From Pseudomonas siliginis (GTDB lineage Bacteria; Pseudomonadota; Gammaproteobacteria; Pseudomonadales; Pseudomonadaceae), in NCBI RefSeq assembly GCF_019145195.1, contig NZ_JAHSTW010000002.1, positions 496,001 to 560,000 on the forward strand: 64,000 nt of DNA, read 5' to 3'. The notes under the pieces are model-generated. The model ran no database searches. It saw only the letters and a list, made by a program, of their open reading frames with translations, and had not been told where the DNA came from. Within the stretch, counting starts at the first letter, position 1; each line of letters starts with the position of its first letter. The translations under genes were made by a program, and so were the position numbers. This document shows, piece after piece, positions 26,463-35,696 of this stretch.

Positions 26463-28789
26463 GCATTGAGCCGACAGATTCCGGCATTGCGGCCTTTATG
26501 CAAGGCAACATCCACGCCTGCCCAAGACGCGGACAAGCCACAAGTTTTCAATTGGTGGACGAGTTCGGTGATGGCAAACCCTACGCCGGTTTGACCTACG
26601 AAGCCGTCGATTACGAAGATATTGTTTATACCGGCAAACTGGATTCCTCGGGCTCCGGAAAAGTTCTTGATCATTACTGCGGTCCCGTAACCCTGAAGCT
26701 CAGTCAGTTTTATCAGGGTAAAGAGGAAATATATGCGCGACTGAAGGAACGACCGCACTACCCTCTCCCCATCACCGAACTCCAAGTCCGCGCCGAAAAA
26801 ACCCGCTTCTTCCACAAAACAGGCACTCGCACCCAGGCCAACCCCGCCAAGGACCTGTCCGAAACCGATGCGTACTGCCAGGTCGAAGTCAGTGAACTGG
26901 TAAAACACATCGCCCACTTGCCGCCGCTGGCTGCTCGTCGCGACGCTCCGAAGAGGGCGGCGCACAAGCTCATGCGCCCCGCTGCGAAGTCCAGAGACTT
27001 CACGGTCGTCGATAAAACTTCTGCGGATGGCGGACTGCACACAATCTTGAGTGCGGCGGAGATGGCCACCGTCGAACTGGGGTTTTCCCCGCCGCCGCCC
27101 AAGGGCGTCGCACTGCTGCCGAACAAACACCATGTGCTGGAAGTACGTCCGATGAGAGCGCTACGGCCAATGCTGTCGACAGGCGACGCGTTCTGCGCGC
27201 TCAACCTTTATCAGCTGTCGGTGATGGCGACGCTGAGCTACACCGATTTCGGACAGGAACCCAACACTCAACCGGTGCAGACCGACACGGTAAGCTTTCC
27301 GCTACAGCCCAGCAGCGGCAACTGGTTCGGCCACGCGCTGCCGCAGTTCGACGAGTTGTGGAAGGTCGATGACTCGCAAACGCAGAAATACTACCCACTG
27401 TACGAAGACGTACCGTATTCGAAACGCCTGGAAGTGGTGCCGTTCGACCCGAACCTTTACCCCGAAGTGAATGACCCCGCGTTAGGGAACCAACAAGAAC
27501 ACCCCGCCAGACTGCATTTCTTCGATGATCGCAAACAGGTCGAAAGCACGGACACTCAGGCCTTCATCTGCCACCACGACGAACTGATCCTGATCAGCGT
27601 ACGCGGTACCAGTGAGATCTGGCCCGACGGCCGGCGTGACGGCGATGCCTATCAGGTTCCCTTTGCCGAAGGCGAAGGCAAAGTGCACCGCGGTTTCTAC
27701 GGTGGCGCTTTGGCGGCTTATCCATTTATCGTGACTTATCTGGAAAAATTCTACAGCGGGCAAAAGCTGCTGATCACGGGTCACAGTCTGGGCGGTGCAG
27801 TTGCACTGATCCTGTCCGAGATGCTGAGACGCAACCTGGAGTTCTCCCCGCAAATCGTGCTCTACACCTACGGCGCCCCCCGCGCCGGCGACACCACCTT
27901 CATCGAAAGCGCCAGATCGCTGGTGCATCACCGCATCGTCAATCAGAACGACCCGGTTCCGAGCGTCCCCGCCACATGGATGAATACTTTCGCCAAGCCG
28001 AAGGAAATGTATGCGGCCAACGTGGGACTAGTGGCCCTGCATCCAGTTGGAGGTTTCGCATTTCTGATCCTGGGAATGATCAACTTACTGGGAGATGACT
28101 ATGGGCATCACGGTGATTTGCGTCATTTCATGCCGGTGACATTTGGCGAAGGTCACAAGTCGTCGATTCTGTGGAAACCGGGTTGCAGCACGATCATCGA
28201 TCACGGCTGCGCCAAGGCCCTGCGCGCTACCAACGGCTTGCCCGAGCGCGAATCGTTTTTGCGGCAGTTGTTCTCCGCAGGTCACCACTCAATGGTCGGC
28301 AGCTACATCCCCGGCTGCTGGGCCAGCTTGCGCCGTTGGCAGGAAGCACTGCAGCTCAAGCGTTCGCTGGTGACCAATCGCGAATTCGAGTGGATCAGCA
28401 GCGCCCTGGAGAATATTCAGCAACAGCTGCGGGCCGTTAAGCGCGATCTGCAAAACAACCACCGTTCTTACGTGCGAGAGCAGGAGCGCGCGCACAAGAC
28501 GCTGATGCTCAATCAGGAAATAGACAAGATCAGCATGACCAAGGCCCGCCTGACAGCGCTGCGCAGTCAACGGGTCACTGAGACCGACGTTTACGGCAGC
28601 TATGCCGACCAGCCCGAATGGGTCGAGGAAAGTCTGCTGCGCTGGAACGCCCACCCTGAAAACCTGGTTCAGGAGCAACTGGCGATGATTCCGCCAGCCG
28701 CTGAAGACCACGACGCCGCTATCGCCGCGATGACCGGTGGGCATGCGGTTGGCGCGCCGTTTCAGCTGGATATTGATTCGATTGTTTAG
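26459..28789 (+). CDS. T6SS class-3 lipase effector (Tle-family, TseL/Tle2-like architecture)
   Basis: 776-aa antibacterial lipase candidate. Residues about 20-80 look like a small beta-sandwich that may attach to VgrG. The alpha/beta-hydrolase class-3 lipase core spans about 370-560, with nucleophile motif GHSLGG (S443), the acid in NQNDPVPS (D498) and histidine in YGHHGDLRH (H550 or H551), so the triad is complete. A coiled-coil segment lies near 630-700. It is coupled by ATGA to the lipoprotein gene. The order vgrG, DUF4123, lipase resembles VgrG1-Tap1-TseL of Vibrio, so membrane phospholipids are the likely target. The exact Tle family is not certain. Confidence 0.85.
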   Translation: MSIEPTDSGIAAFMQGNIHACPRRGQATSFQLVDEFGDGKPYAGLTYEAVDYEDIVYTGKLDSSGSGKVLDHYCGPVTLKLSQFYQGKEEIYARLKERPHYPLPITELQVRAEKTRFFHKTGTRTQANPAKDLSETDAYCQVEVSELVKHIAHLPPLAARRDAPKRAAHKLMRPAAKSRDFTVVDKTSADGGLHTILSAAEMATVELGFSPPPPKGVALLPNKHHVLEVRPMRALRPMLSTGDAFCALNLYQLSVMATLSYTDFGQEPNTQPVQTDTVSFPLQPSSGNWFGHALPQFDELWKVDDSQTQKYYPLYEDVPYSKRLEVVPFDPNLYPEVNDPALGNQQEHPARLHFFDDRKQVESTDTQAFICHHDELILISVRGTSEIWPDGRRDGDAYQVPFAEGEGKVHRGFYGGALAAYPFIVTYLEKFYSGQKLLITGHSLGGAVALILSEMLRRNLEFSPQIVLYTYGAPRAGDTTFIESARSLVHHRIVNQNDPVPSVPATWMNTFAKPKEMYAANVGLVALHPVGGFAFLILGMINLLGDDYGHHGDLRHFMPVTFGEGHKSSILWKPGCSTIIDHGCAKALRATNGLPERESFLRQLFSAGHHSMVGSYIPGCWASLRRWQEALQLKRSLVTNREFEWISSALENIQQQLRAVKRDLQNNHRSYVREQERAHKTLMLNQEIDKISMTKARLTALRSQRVTETDVYGSYADQPEWVEESLLRWNAHPENLVQEQLAMIPPAAEDHDAAIAAMTGGHAVGAPFQLDIDSIV

Positions 28790-28872
28790 CGCTCTGACGT
28801 AATCCTTTCTCGACTCAAAAAGACACGCAGTGCGCCTGGCGGCGCAATTTAGGACAAGGAGTTCAATTAGAC

Positions 28873-29241
28873 ATGGGCACTAGCTTTTTAAAAAAACGGA
28901 TCACGGCTCCAGCCTTAATTTTGCTTTTTATCAGCACCTCTGTTCCGGCTGAAATGTGCATTGCAAAAATTTGCATGTTTAAAGGCCCATTATCATCAAC
29001 GGGGGCTATGTTGCTCTTCACAACAACCGTGCCGTTTTATACGACGTCGGAAGAAATCAAAAGCCTTTCGAAGCACTACGTGCAAGCTGTAAGGGACGAC
29101 GCCACTACCTATATCGCTACGGACGGAGAATTCGACGGGGCCATGCTTGAATCGGCATGGCGTGCATATCACCTTCAGAATACCGAGCAGAAATTAAGCA
29201 AGAGAGACTTTGCCCATATGGTTTTGGCTACCTACGGATAG
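28873..29241 (+). CDS. Small exported DUF2388-like protein
   Basis: 122-aa protein with a cleavable signal peptide (basic start, hydrophobic core, cleavage near VPA-E at residue 26). The C-terminal half, AVRDDATTYIATDGEFDGAM (shortened) through SKRDFAHMVLA, resembles the DUF2388 family of small pseudomonad periplasmic proteins of unknown function. The base composition is A+T-rich relative to its neighbours. It lies 83 bp after the lipase gene in the same direction and ends before a terminator, so it may be a member of the vgrG island and a second immunity candidate. AAGGAG lies about 12 nt before the ATG. Confidence 0.6.
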   Translation: MGTSFLKKRITAPALILLFISTSVPAEMCIAKICMFKGPLSSTGAMLLFTTTVPFYTTSEEIKSLSKHYVQAVRDDATTYIATDGEFDGAMLESAWRAYHLQNTEQKLSKRDFAHMVLATYG

Positions 29242-29274
29242 CCATTAAATATCCGGACGGATAGCAGACGTACA

Positions 29275-29314
29275 AAAAATGGGCACCCGACCGCAATCGG
29301 TGTGCCCATTTTTC
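29275..29314 (+). terminator. Intrinsic terminator after the vgrG island, probably bidirectional
   Basis: GGGCAC and GTGCCC pair around an inner CCGA...TCGG stem, with ATTTTTC on the right and AAAAAAT on the left. It separates the plus-strand DUF2388-like gene from the convergent hupA gene and can serve both. Confidence 0.8.
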
Positions 29315-29354
29315 ATTTGCGGTTCTCCCCGTCATTCAGGGGAGCACGCCGCCA

Positions 29355-29630
29355 TCAAGGATTGACGCTGTCTTTCAACGATTTGCCTGGCTTGAACGCC
29401 ACGGTGTTGCTGGCCTTGATCTTGACCGGTTCGCCGGTCTGCGGGTTTTTGCCGGTGCGGGCGCCACGGTGGCGTTGCAGGAAGGTGCCGAAGCCGACCA
29501 GCGTCACGCTGTCCTTGCGGTGCAGGGCGCCGGTGATTTCTTCGAGGACGGCGTTGAGGACGCGGTTGGCCTGTTCTTTGGTCAGGTCTGCCTTTTCGGC
29601 GATTGCAGCGGCGAGTTCTGGTTTACGCAT
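29355..29630 (-). CDS. hupA: HU-family nucleoid DNA-binding protein
   Basis: 91-aa histone-like protein that bends and compacts DNA as a dimer. The HU signature GFGTFLQRHRGARTGKNPQTG with the conserved intercalating proline (NPQTG) and the start MRKPELAAAIAEKA are diagnostic. Its place beside the rubredoxin genes is that of the HupA-type paralogue in Pseudomonas (PA5348 region). About 190 bp upstream carry two perfect hairpins (CCGCAG...CTGCGG at 29,701-29,720 and CGCCGCC...GGCGGCG at 29,742-29,758), the latter possibly the terminator of the rubredoxin operon. Confidence 0.96.
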   Translation of the reverse strand: MRKPELAAAIAEKADLTKEQANRVLNAVLEEITGALHRKDSVTLVGFGTFLQRHRGARTGKNPQTGEPVKIKASNTVAFKPGKSLKDSVNP

Positions 29631-29820
29631 TAGTGAAGCCCCTTTGACGGTTTTTTGTTGTTATGTCCGTGCTGTTCTCGTTGGAACAGCGCCCAAGGCG
29701 CCGCAGGCTCTACTCTGCGGCAGACGGGAGTGAGAATGGCACGCCGCCAACGGCGGCGCCAGTCTCCCCAAGACCTTTGTCGGGGCAAAAGAGCGGTGTT
29801 TGCGACAGAACGACCGGCAT

Positions 29821-30969
29821 TTACGCCAGCAGCGGCGGCAGCTGTTTGTTCAGGGCCAGTTTTTCCATGACCGCCCCGCCGGTCAGGGCGTAACCGAGCA
29901 ACTGACCGTCGGCACCGTGGCACAGCGCTTTGACGTCGGCGCCCTGCCCTTCGACGCTCCAAACGCCTTCGCTGCCCCGTGGTGGCGGCGAAACCACCAG
30001 CGGGCACACCGGGGTTTTCACGGTGATCGGCATCGGCCCGTAGCTGACCGCGGTCGGGTTTCCAGTGAGGGTTTGCGCCAAAGCGCGCGCGCAGCTCATC
30101 AGCGGCATCACGTAGAGCAGATTGAGCCCATCGACTTCAGCGCAGTCGCCCAAGGCGTAGATGTTGGCGTGAGAGGTCTTCAGGTAACGATCGACCATCA
30201 CGCCGCGATTGATCTGCACGCCGGCAGCCGCTGCCAGATCGATGCGCGGGCGCAGACCGATCGCCGAGACCACCACATCGCACGGGATGATCTGACCGTC
30301 GGACAGGTGCGCTTCGAGGCCATCGACTACTTTCTCCAGGCGGGTCAGCACCGGGCCGAGGTGAAACTTCGCCCCAATACCTTCCAGCCCGGCCTGCACG
30401 GCCGCCGCAGCGGCAGGATGCAAGAGCATCGGCATGACCTGTTCGCACGGCGCGACCAGTTGCACTTCGTAGCCGCCGAGGATCAGGTCATTGGCGAATT
30501 CGCAGCCGATCAGCCCGGCGCCGAGCACCAAGACCCGACGCTTGCCCGTCGCTGCGGCACGGAAGCGCGCGTAGCCTTCCAGATCGTTAATCGGGAATAC
30601 CAGTTCCGCGCCGTCGCCTTCGATCGGCACGCGCACGGTTTCCGCGCCCCAGGCCAGAATCAAGTCGCGATAGGGCACGGCTTCTTCACCGATCCACAAG
30701 CGTTTGTGGCCGGCATCGATGCCGCTGATGCGCGTGTGGGTGCGCACTTCGGCCTTCAGCTGCTCAGCCATGGCGCCGGGTTCGGCCATGCTCAGGCCGT
30801 CGGCGTCCTTGTTCTTGCCGAAGCCGGTGGAGAGCATCGGCTTGGAGTAAGAGCGGCCGTCATCGGCGGTGATCAGCAGCAGCGGGGTTTCGCTGTCGAG
30901 CTTGCGAAACTCGCGGGCCAGGTTGTAGCCCGCAAGCCCGGTGCCGATGATGACGACTGGTGCGCTCAT
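29821..30969 (-). CDS. rubB: Rubredoxin-NAD(+) reductase (FAD-dependent)
   Basis: 382-aa flavoprotein that passes electrons from NADH to rubredoxin. The N-terminal FAD-binding [13 protein letters not shown] (GxGxxG) near residues 11-23, the NAD-binding [12 protein letters not shown] near 150, and the C-terminal FAD motif [11 protein letters not shown] near 272 are all visible. AGGAG precedes ATG 30,969, 19 bp after the rubredoxin gene, so the two form an operon. The pair serves alkane hydroxylation or, more generally, oxidative-stress electron transfer; no alkane hydroxylase is in the window. Confidence 0.95.
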   Translation of the reverse strand: MSAPVVIIGTGLAGYNLAREFRKLDSETPLLLITADDGRSYSKPMLSTGFGKNKDADGLSMAEPGAMAEQLKAEVRTHTRISGIDAGHKRLWIGEEAVPYRDLILAWGAETVRVPIEGDGAELVFPINDLEGYARFRAAATGKRRVLVLGAGLIGCEFANDLILGGYEVQLVAPCEQVMPMLLHPAAAAAVQAGLEGIGAKFHLGPVLTRLEKVVDGLEAHLSDGQIIPCDVVVSAIGLRPRIDLAAAAGVQINRGVMVDRYLKTSHANIYALGDCAEVDGLNLLYVMPLMSCARALAQTLTGNPTAVSYGPMPITVKTPVCPLVVSPPPRGSEGVWSVEGQGADVKALCHGADGQLLGYALTGGAVMEKLALNKQLPPLLA

Positions 30970-30988
30970 GCCTTACTCCTCTATTTGC

Positions 30989-31156
30989 TTAGTTGATTTC
31001 AATCATTTCGAAGTCCATTTTCCCGACGCCGCAGTCGGGGCACAGCCAGTCTGCCGGTACGTCTTCCCAGCGGGTGCCCGCCGCGATGCCGTCATCCGGC
31101 CAGCCATCGGCTTCGTTATAGATCAGGCCACAGACGATACATTGCCACTTCTTCAT
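30989..31156 (-). CDS. rubA: Rubredoxin, 55 aa
   Basis: Small iron-sulfur-free Fe(Cys)4 electron carrier read directly from the gap upstream of the reductase: ATG 31,156 to TAA 30,989. Both metal-ligand knuckles are present, CIVCG (Cys6 and Cys9) and CPDCGVGK (Cys39 and Cys42), with the acidic surface typical of rubredoxins. A single copy is found here, although P. aeruginosa has two in tandem. AGGAAG lies upstream. The 201-bp gap to ubiC on the right should contain divergent promoters for both directions. Confidence 0.95.
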   Translation of the reverse strand: MKKWQCIVCGLIYNEADGWPDDGIAAGTRWEDVPADWLCPDCGVGKMDFEMIEIN

Positions 31157-31357
31157 TCAGGTACTTCCTCAGGGTTCAGGCGTAGTGCCGGCGCGGACGG
31201 TCGATGGGTGTTGCGCTGCCATCCTGCTCAGGGCGTTTTGTACTGAGGGTGCCGCGCAGATGCAAGCCTGTTCGGCGCAACGGCGGCCGGCGCCGCTCAA
31301 TCCTGTCGCCTGCCATGGTAAGCTCGCCGCCTCATTTGCGGCCAATAATGACTCATT

Positions 31358-31918
31358 GTGCAACATTCAAATGCCTGCCCCGCCCCGCTCTGGCTGACCC
31401 AAGACCGCCTGACGCCCCGCCCCGATCCGTTGACCCTGGACTGGTTGTTCGACGAAGGTTCGCTGACCCGCCGTTTGACCCGTTTGTCCGAGGATGGCTT
31501 CAGCGTGTCGCCGTTGTTCGAAGGCTGGGACACCCTGCGCGCTGATGAATGCGCGGCGCTGGATCTGGCCGAGGGCAGCGAAGGCTGGGTGCGCGAGGTG
31601 TATTTGCGCGGCCACGGCGAGGCCTGGGTGTTTGCCCGCAGCGTTGCCTCGCGGGCGGCCCTGCAAGGTGATGGTTTGCACATGGATGAACTGGGCAGCC
31701 GCTCGCTGGGCGAATTGCTGTTTTGCGATCAGGCGTTCCAGCGCCGCGCCATTGAAGTCTGCCACTACCCTGAACAATGGTTGCCGCCAGCGGTGCAAGC
31801 CCCTGAGCTGTGGGGCCGGCGTTCGCGTTTCGACCGTGGCGCGCTGAGCGTCCTGGTCGCGGAAATCTTCCTGCCGAGCCTGTGGGACGCCGCCCGCGCC
31901 CATCCGGAGAATTGCTGA
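31358..31918 (+). CDS. ubiC: Chorismate-pyruvate lyase
   Basis: 186-aa enzyme that removes pyruvate from chorismate to give 4-hydroxybenzoate, the first committed step of ubiquinone synthesis. Conserved family regions include [17 protein letters not shown] and SLGELLF, with a terminal RRSRF...LLVxE-type section ([17 protein letters not shown]). The start is GTG at 31,358 with no strong ribosome site. The stop overlaps ubiA (TGATG), matching the ubiCA operon of pseudomonads. Confidence 0.95.
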   Translation: MQHSNACPAPLWLTQDRLTPRPDPLTLDWLFDEGSLTRRLTRLSEDGFSVSPLFEGWDTLRADECAALDLAEGSEGWVREVYLRGHGEAWVFARSVASRAALQGDGLHMDELGSRSLGELLFCDQAFQRRAIEVCHYPEQWLPPAVQAPELWGRRSRFDRGALSVLVAEIFLPSLWDAARAHPENC

Positions 31919-32808
31919 TGTATCAGAGCCTGCTCAAGTCCCTCAACCGTCTGAACCCGCGCGCCTGGGATTTCGTTCAGTTGACGCGCATGGACAAGCC
32001 GATCGGCATTTACCTGCTGCTGTGGCCGACGCTGTGGGCATTGTGGATTGCCGGCAAGGGTTCGCCGTCGCTGGCCAACATTGTCATCTTCGTCCTCGGC
32101 GTGGTGCTGACCCGTGCCGGCGGCTGCGTGATCAACGACTGGGCCGACCGCAAGGTCGACGGCCACGTCAAACGCACCGCGCAACGACCTCTTGCTGCTG
32201 GCCGGATCAGCTCGAAGGAAGCGCTGGTGTTCTTTGCCGTGCTGATGGGCATCAGTTTTCTGCTGGTGCTGTGCACCAATGCGCCGACGATCTGGCTGTC
32301 GCTCGGCGGTCTGGCGCTGGCATTCACGTATCCGTTCATGAAGCGCTACACCTATTACCCGCAAGTGGTGCTGGGCGCGGCGTTCTCCTGGGGCATGCCG
32401 ATGGCCTTTACCGCCGAGACCGGCGAGTTGCCAGCGGCGGCGTGGCTGCTGTGGATTGCCAACCTGCTGTGGACGGTGGGCTACGACACTTACTACGCGA
32501 TGACCGACCGCGATGACGACCTGAAGATCGGTGTGAAATCCACGGCGATTCTGTTTGGCGAGGCGGATCGGGTGATCATCCTCAGCCTGCAGGCATTGTC
32601 GCTGGCCTGCCTGATTCTGGCCGGGTCGAAGTTCGAGCTGGGGATCTGGTTCCACCTCGGCCTGCTGGTGGCTGCGGGGTGTTATGCGTGGGAGTTCTGG
32701 TACACACGCAGCAAGGACCGCATGCGCTGCTTCCAGGCCTTCTTGCACAACCACTGGGCCGGGTTGGCGATATTTGTCGGGATCGTGCTGGATTACGCGC
32801 TGCGCTGA
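31918..32808 (+). CDS. ubiA: 4-hydroxybenzoate octaprenyltransferase
   Basis: 296-aa integral membrane prenyltransferase that joins the polyprenyl tail to 4-hydroxybenzoate in the inner membrane. Both aspartate-rich motifs are present: NDWADRKVD near residue 75 and [12 protein letters not shown] near 190, which bind prenyl diphosphate through magnesium. Eight or nine membrane segments fit the family. ATG 31,918 overlaps the ubiC stop; a longer in-frame extension overlaps ubiC and is not used. A REPIN follows 12 bp after the stop. Confidence 0.97.
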   Translation: MYQSLLKSLNRLNPRAWDFVQLTRMDKPIGIYLLLWPTLWALWIAGKGSPSLANIVIFVLGVVLTRAGGCVINDWADRKVDGHVKRTAQRPLAAGRISSKEALVFFAVLMGISFLLVLCTNAPTIWLSLGGLALAFTYPFMKRYTYYPQVVLGAAFSWGMPMAFTAETGELPAAAWLLWIANLLWTVGYDTYYAMTDRDDDLKIGVKSTAILFGEADRVIILSLQALSLACLILAGSKFELGIWFHLGLLVAAGCYAWEFWYTRSKDRMRCFQAFLHNHWAGLAIFVGIVLDYALR

Positions 32809-32820
32809 TGCATGACACCT

Positions 32821-32906
32821 GTGGGAGCGAGCCTGCTCGCGAAGGCGTCATGGCAGTCACCTCTGCGATAACTGACACAACGCTTCGCGAGCAGGCTCGC
32901 TCCCAC
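32821..32906. repeat. REPIN: inverted pair of GTGGGAGCGAGCCTGCTCGC
   Basis: Two nearly perfect inverted arms of the common Pseudomonas 'GTGGGAGCGAG' palindrome enclose about 40 bp of unrelated sequence. It lies between convergent ubiA and the COG4315 gene. Copies of the same family occur at 38,226, 45,323, 46,578, 52,728, 57,336 and 58,479. Confidence 0.9.
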
Positions 32907-32923
32907 AGGGTTTTGGACCGTGA

Positions 32924-33307
32924 TTATTTGGCCTTGGCGACTTTCCACGCGCCGTCCATTTTGCCGTCGCCGGTCATGTCGCCGGCCTTCTTGTCCATGA
33001 CGAAGGTGTACAACGGCATGCCCTGATAGGCCCACTGCATCGTGCCGTCGTCACGCTTGATCACCGTCCAGTCGCCCATGGATTTGTCACCCGCCTGCGC
33101 CATCAACGGCGGCCAGTTTGCCGCGCACTTGTCGTTGCACGCGGACTTGCCAGCGGAGTCCTTGGCGAAGGTGTACAGGGTCATGCCCTTGTGGTCGGTG
33201 TACATGCCGTCCTTCTCCATCGCCGGATCGGCCGCCATGGCCAGCCCCGGTATTGTCAGGGCGGCGGCCATCAGCAGGGCTTTGAACGAAGCAGTCATCT
33301 GAGTCAT
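32924..33307 (-). CDS. Secreted COG4315-family protein (secreted repeat of unknown function)
   Basis: 127-aa exported protein. A signal peptide (cleavage near AMA-ADP, residue 25) precedes two copies of the family repeat: GMTLYTFAKDSAGKSACNDK and GMPLYTFVMDKKAGDMTGDG. The first contains CNDKCAANWPP, with the paired Cys typical of this family. No function is established. It is divergent from phoB, sharing a 151-bp intergenic region that contains a Pho box oriented toward phoB. Good ribosome site GAAGG before ATG 33,307. Confidence 0.9.
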   Translation of the reverse strand: MTQMTASFKALLMAAALTIPGLAMAADPAMEKDGMYTDHKGMTLYTFAKDSAGKSACNDKCAANWPPLMAQAGDKSMGDWTVIKRDDGTMQWAYQGMPLYTFVMDKKAGDMTGDGKMDGAWKVAKAK

Positions 33308-33387
33308 GGAAACCTTCTTTTGTGGTTGTCAGGATTCGGACTTAGAGCTTAGTCGAGGATGGGTGCAAATGTTGCCGGCCTGAAATA

Positions 33388-33405
33388 CTGTCACACGACT
33401 GCAAT
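33388..33405 (+). promoter_or_regulatory. Pho box upstream of phoB
   Basis: CTGTCACACGACTGCAAT is two 7-bp PhoB half-sites spaced 11 bp apart, close to the consensus CTGTCAT-N4-CTGTCAT. A possible -10 (TATCTAAT, 33,414-33,421) lies at the expected distance downstream. This implies PhoB autoregulation of the phoBR operon. It lies about 54 bp before the phoB ATG. Confidence 0.78.
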
Positions 33406-33458
33406 AATTCCGTTATCTAATGCGGCGCAAGACAGTTAAATGACAAGAGGATTAAGGC

Positions 33459-34148
33459 ATGGTTGGCAGGAGCATTCTGATCGTCGACGACGAAGCGCCC
33501 ATTCGCGAGATGATCGCCGTGGCGTTGGAAATGGCCGGCTATGACTGCCTCGAGGCAGAGAACTCGCAGCAGGCTCACGCCATTATTGTCGACCGCAAAC
33601 CGGACCTGATCCTGCTCGACTGGATGCTGCCCGGCACCTCGGGCATCGAACTGGCCCGGCGCCTCAAGCGTGACGAGCTGACCGGCGACATCCCGATCAT
33701 CATGCTCACCGCCAAGGGCGAAGAGGACAACAAGATTCAGGGCCTGGAAGTCGGCGCCGACGACTACATCACCAAACCGTTTTCGCCGCGTGAGCTGGTC
33801 GCCCGCCTCAAGGCAGTGCTGCGCCGCGCCGGACCGACCGATGGCGAAGCGCCGATCGAAGTCGGCGGCCTGCTGCTCGACCCGATCAGCCACCGCGTGA
33901 CCATCGACGGCAAACCCGCCGAGATGGGCCCGACCGAATACCGCCTGCTGCAATTCTTCATGACCCATCAGGAACGCGCCTACACCCGTGGCCAGCTGCT
34001 CGACCAGGTCTGGGGCGGCAACGTCTATGTCGAAGAGCGCACCGTCGACGTGCACATCCGCCGCCTGCGCAAGGCCCTCGGCGACGCTTACGAAAATCTG
34101 GTACAAACCGTACGCGGCACCGGTTATCGGTTCTCCACAAAAGCGTAA
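33459..34148 (+). CDS. phoB: Phosphate-regulon response regulator PhoB
   Basis: 229-aa two-component response regulator. The receiver domain (1-120) has the acidic pocket DDE (10-12), phospho-acceptor D54 in LLDWMLPG and the conserved Lys in TKPF. The winged-helix OmpR-type DNA-binding domain (130-229) ends in RGTGYRFS. It activates pst, pho and other genes under phosphate starvation by binding Pho boxes, three of which are visible in this window. It is followed by phoR after a 102-bp gap filled by an inverted repeat. Confidence 0.98.
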   Translation: MVGRSILIVDDEAPIREMIAVALEMAGYDCLEAENSQQAHAIIVDRKPDLILLDWMLPGTSGIELARRLKRDELTGDIPIIMLTAKGEEDNKIQGLEVGADDYITKPFSPRELVARLKAVLRRAGPTDGEAPIEVGGLLLDPISHRVTIDGKPAEMGPTEYRLLQFFMTHQERAYTRGQLLDQVWGGNVYVEERTVDVHIRRLRKALGDAYENLVQTVRGTGYRFSTKA

Positions 34149-34240
34149 AAGCAGCTGCAAGTTTCCAGCTACAAGCGGCAAGTGAAAGCCGATCCGTTTT
34201 AGCTTGGAGCTTGCGGCTTGAAACTTGAAGCTGCGGCTAA
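34146..34240. repeat. Inverted AGCTGCAAG-family repeat between phoB and phoR
   Basis: Arms such as GCAGCTGCAAGTTTCCAGC and GCTTGGAGCTTGCGGCTTG, then GAAGCTGCGGC, fill the phoB-phoR gap and can form a hairpin. The same family occurs in the pstB-phoU (40,215) and pstA-pstB (41,172) gaps. Confidence 0.7.
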
Positions 34241-34250
34241 GGACGCCTCT

Positions 34251-35573
34251 GTGAATCAAAACTGGCATGGCACCCTGATTCGCCACATGCTGTTGCTGGT
34301 CACCGCCTGCCTGGTGATCGGCCTGATCACCGGCTATTACGGCTGGAGCCTCGCGGCGGGTCTGGGCCTATATCTAGCCTGGACGCTCAAGCAATTGCTG
34401 CGTCTGCACGAATGGCTGCGCCAGCATCAACCCGACGAAGCACCGCCCGATGGCTATGGTCTGTGGGGCGAGGTGTTCGACAGCATCTATCACCTGCAAC
34501 GCCGCGACCAACGGGTGCGCGGACGTCTGCAAGCGGTGATCGACCGGGTGCAGGAATCCACCGCCGCGCTGAAAGACGCGGTCATCATGCTCGACAGCGA
34601 CGGCAATCTCGAATGGTGGAACCGCGCCGCGGAAACCCTGCTCGGCCTGAAGACTCCGCAGGACAGCGGCCAACCGGTGACCAACCTGGTGCGCCACCCG
34701 CGCTTCAAGGAATACTTCGAGCAGGACAGCTTCGCCGAGCCACTGGAAATCCCTTCGCCGACCAACGATCGCGTGCGCATTCAGCTGTACCTGACCCGCT
34801 ACGGCAACAATGAACACCTGATGCTGGTCCGCGACGTGACGCGCATTCATCAGCTGGAACAGATGCGCAAGGACTTCATCGCCAACGTCTCCCACGAGCT
34901 GCGCACACCTCTGACGGTGATCTGCGGCTATCTGGAAACCCTGCTCGACAATGTAGAAGAAGTGAACCCGCGCTGGAGCCGTGCTCTGCAACAGATGCAG
35001 CAACAGGGCGGGCGCATGCAGACGCTGCTCAACGACCTGTTGCTGCTGGCGAAACTGGAAGCCACCGACTATCCGTCGGACAACCAACCGGTACAGATCG
35101 ACACGCTGCTGCAATCGATCACCAGCGATGCGCAGCAGTTGTCGGGATCGAAGAACCAGCGCATCAGCCTCGAGGCCAATGCCGCAGTGCTGCTCAAGGG
35201 CAGCGAGGCCGAACTACGCAGCGCGTTCTCCAATCTGGTGTTCAACGCGGTCAAGTACACCCCGGCCGAAGGCAACATCCGCATTCGCTGGTGGGGCGAC
35301 GATCAGGGCGCGCACCTGAGCGTGCAGGATTCCGGCATCGGCATCGACAGCAAACACCTGCCGCGCCTGACTGAACGTTTCTACCGCGTCGACTCGAGCC
35401 GCAACTCCAACACCGGCGGCACCGGCCTCGGCCTGGCCATCGTCAAGCACGTGCTGCTGCGCCACCGCGCGCGGATGGAGATAAGCAGCGTGCCCGGCCA
35501 CGGCAGCACGTTCACCTGCCATTTCGCCCCGGCCCAAGTGGCCAGCGCACGGGCGATCAGCGCCACCGAGTGA
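34251..35573 (+). CDS. phoR: Phosphate-regulon sensor histidine kinase PhoR
   Basis: 440-aa inner-membrane sensor kinase. Two hydrophobic segments lie near the N-terminus (about 12-45), then a PAS domain (about 95-195), the HisKA box NVSHELRTPLT with phospho-acceptor H215, and an HATPase domain with DSGIGI and GTGLGLAIVKH. GTG at 34,251 is chosen as start because AAGGA lies 7 nt upstream; the longer TTG frame runs into the repeat. PhoR is held inactive by the Pst-PhoU complex encoded downstream when phosphate is plentiful. Confidence 0.97.
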   Translation: MNQNWHGTLIRHMLLLVTACLVIGLITGYYGWSLAAGLGLYLAWTLKQLLRLHEWLRQHQPDEAPPDGYGLWGEVFDSIYHLQRRDQRVRGRLQAVIDRVQESTAALKDAVIMLDSDGNLEWWNRAAETLLGLKTPQDSGQPVTNLVRHPRFKEYFEQDSFAEPLEIPSPTNDRVRIQLYLTRYGNNEHLMLVRDVTRIHQLEQMRKDFIANVSHELRTPLTVICGYLETLLDNVEEVNPRWSRALQQMQQQGGRMQTLLNDLLLLAKLEATDYPSDNQPVQIDTLLQSITSDAQQLSGSKNQRISLEANAAVLLKGSEAELRSAFSNLVFNAVKYTPAEGNIRIRWWGDDQGAHLSVQDSGIGIDSKHLPRLTERFYRVDSSRNSNTGGTGLGLAIVKHVLLRHRARMEISSVPGHGSTFTCHFAPAQVASARAISATE

Positions 35574-35602
35574 TGCCGCCCGGCACACGCCACTAGGCAA
35601 TC

Positions 35603-35635
35603 GCACGGTCAGCCGCTACATTGGCTGACTTGTGC
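35603..35635 (+). terminator. Possible terminator after phoBR
   Basis: Hairpin GCAC-GTCAGCC ... GGCTGAC-GTGC with an 8-base loop, 30 bp after phoR; followed only by CTGCTTTT, so termination would be weak. Confidence 0.4.
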
Positions 35636-35696
35636 CTGCTTTTCAGGCGCTGTTTCTCCCTACTTTCGAATCACACGGAACCCGCAAAACTCCATC

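Noticed and set aside
33308..33458. Pho box as regulator of the divergent COG4315 gene
   Set aside because: Half-site orientation and the -10 candidate point to phoB; no leftward promoter pairing with the box was seen.
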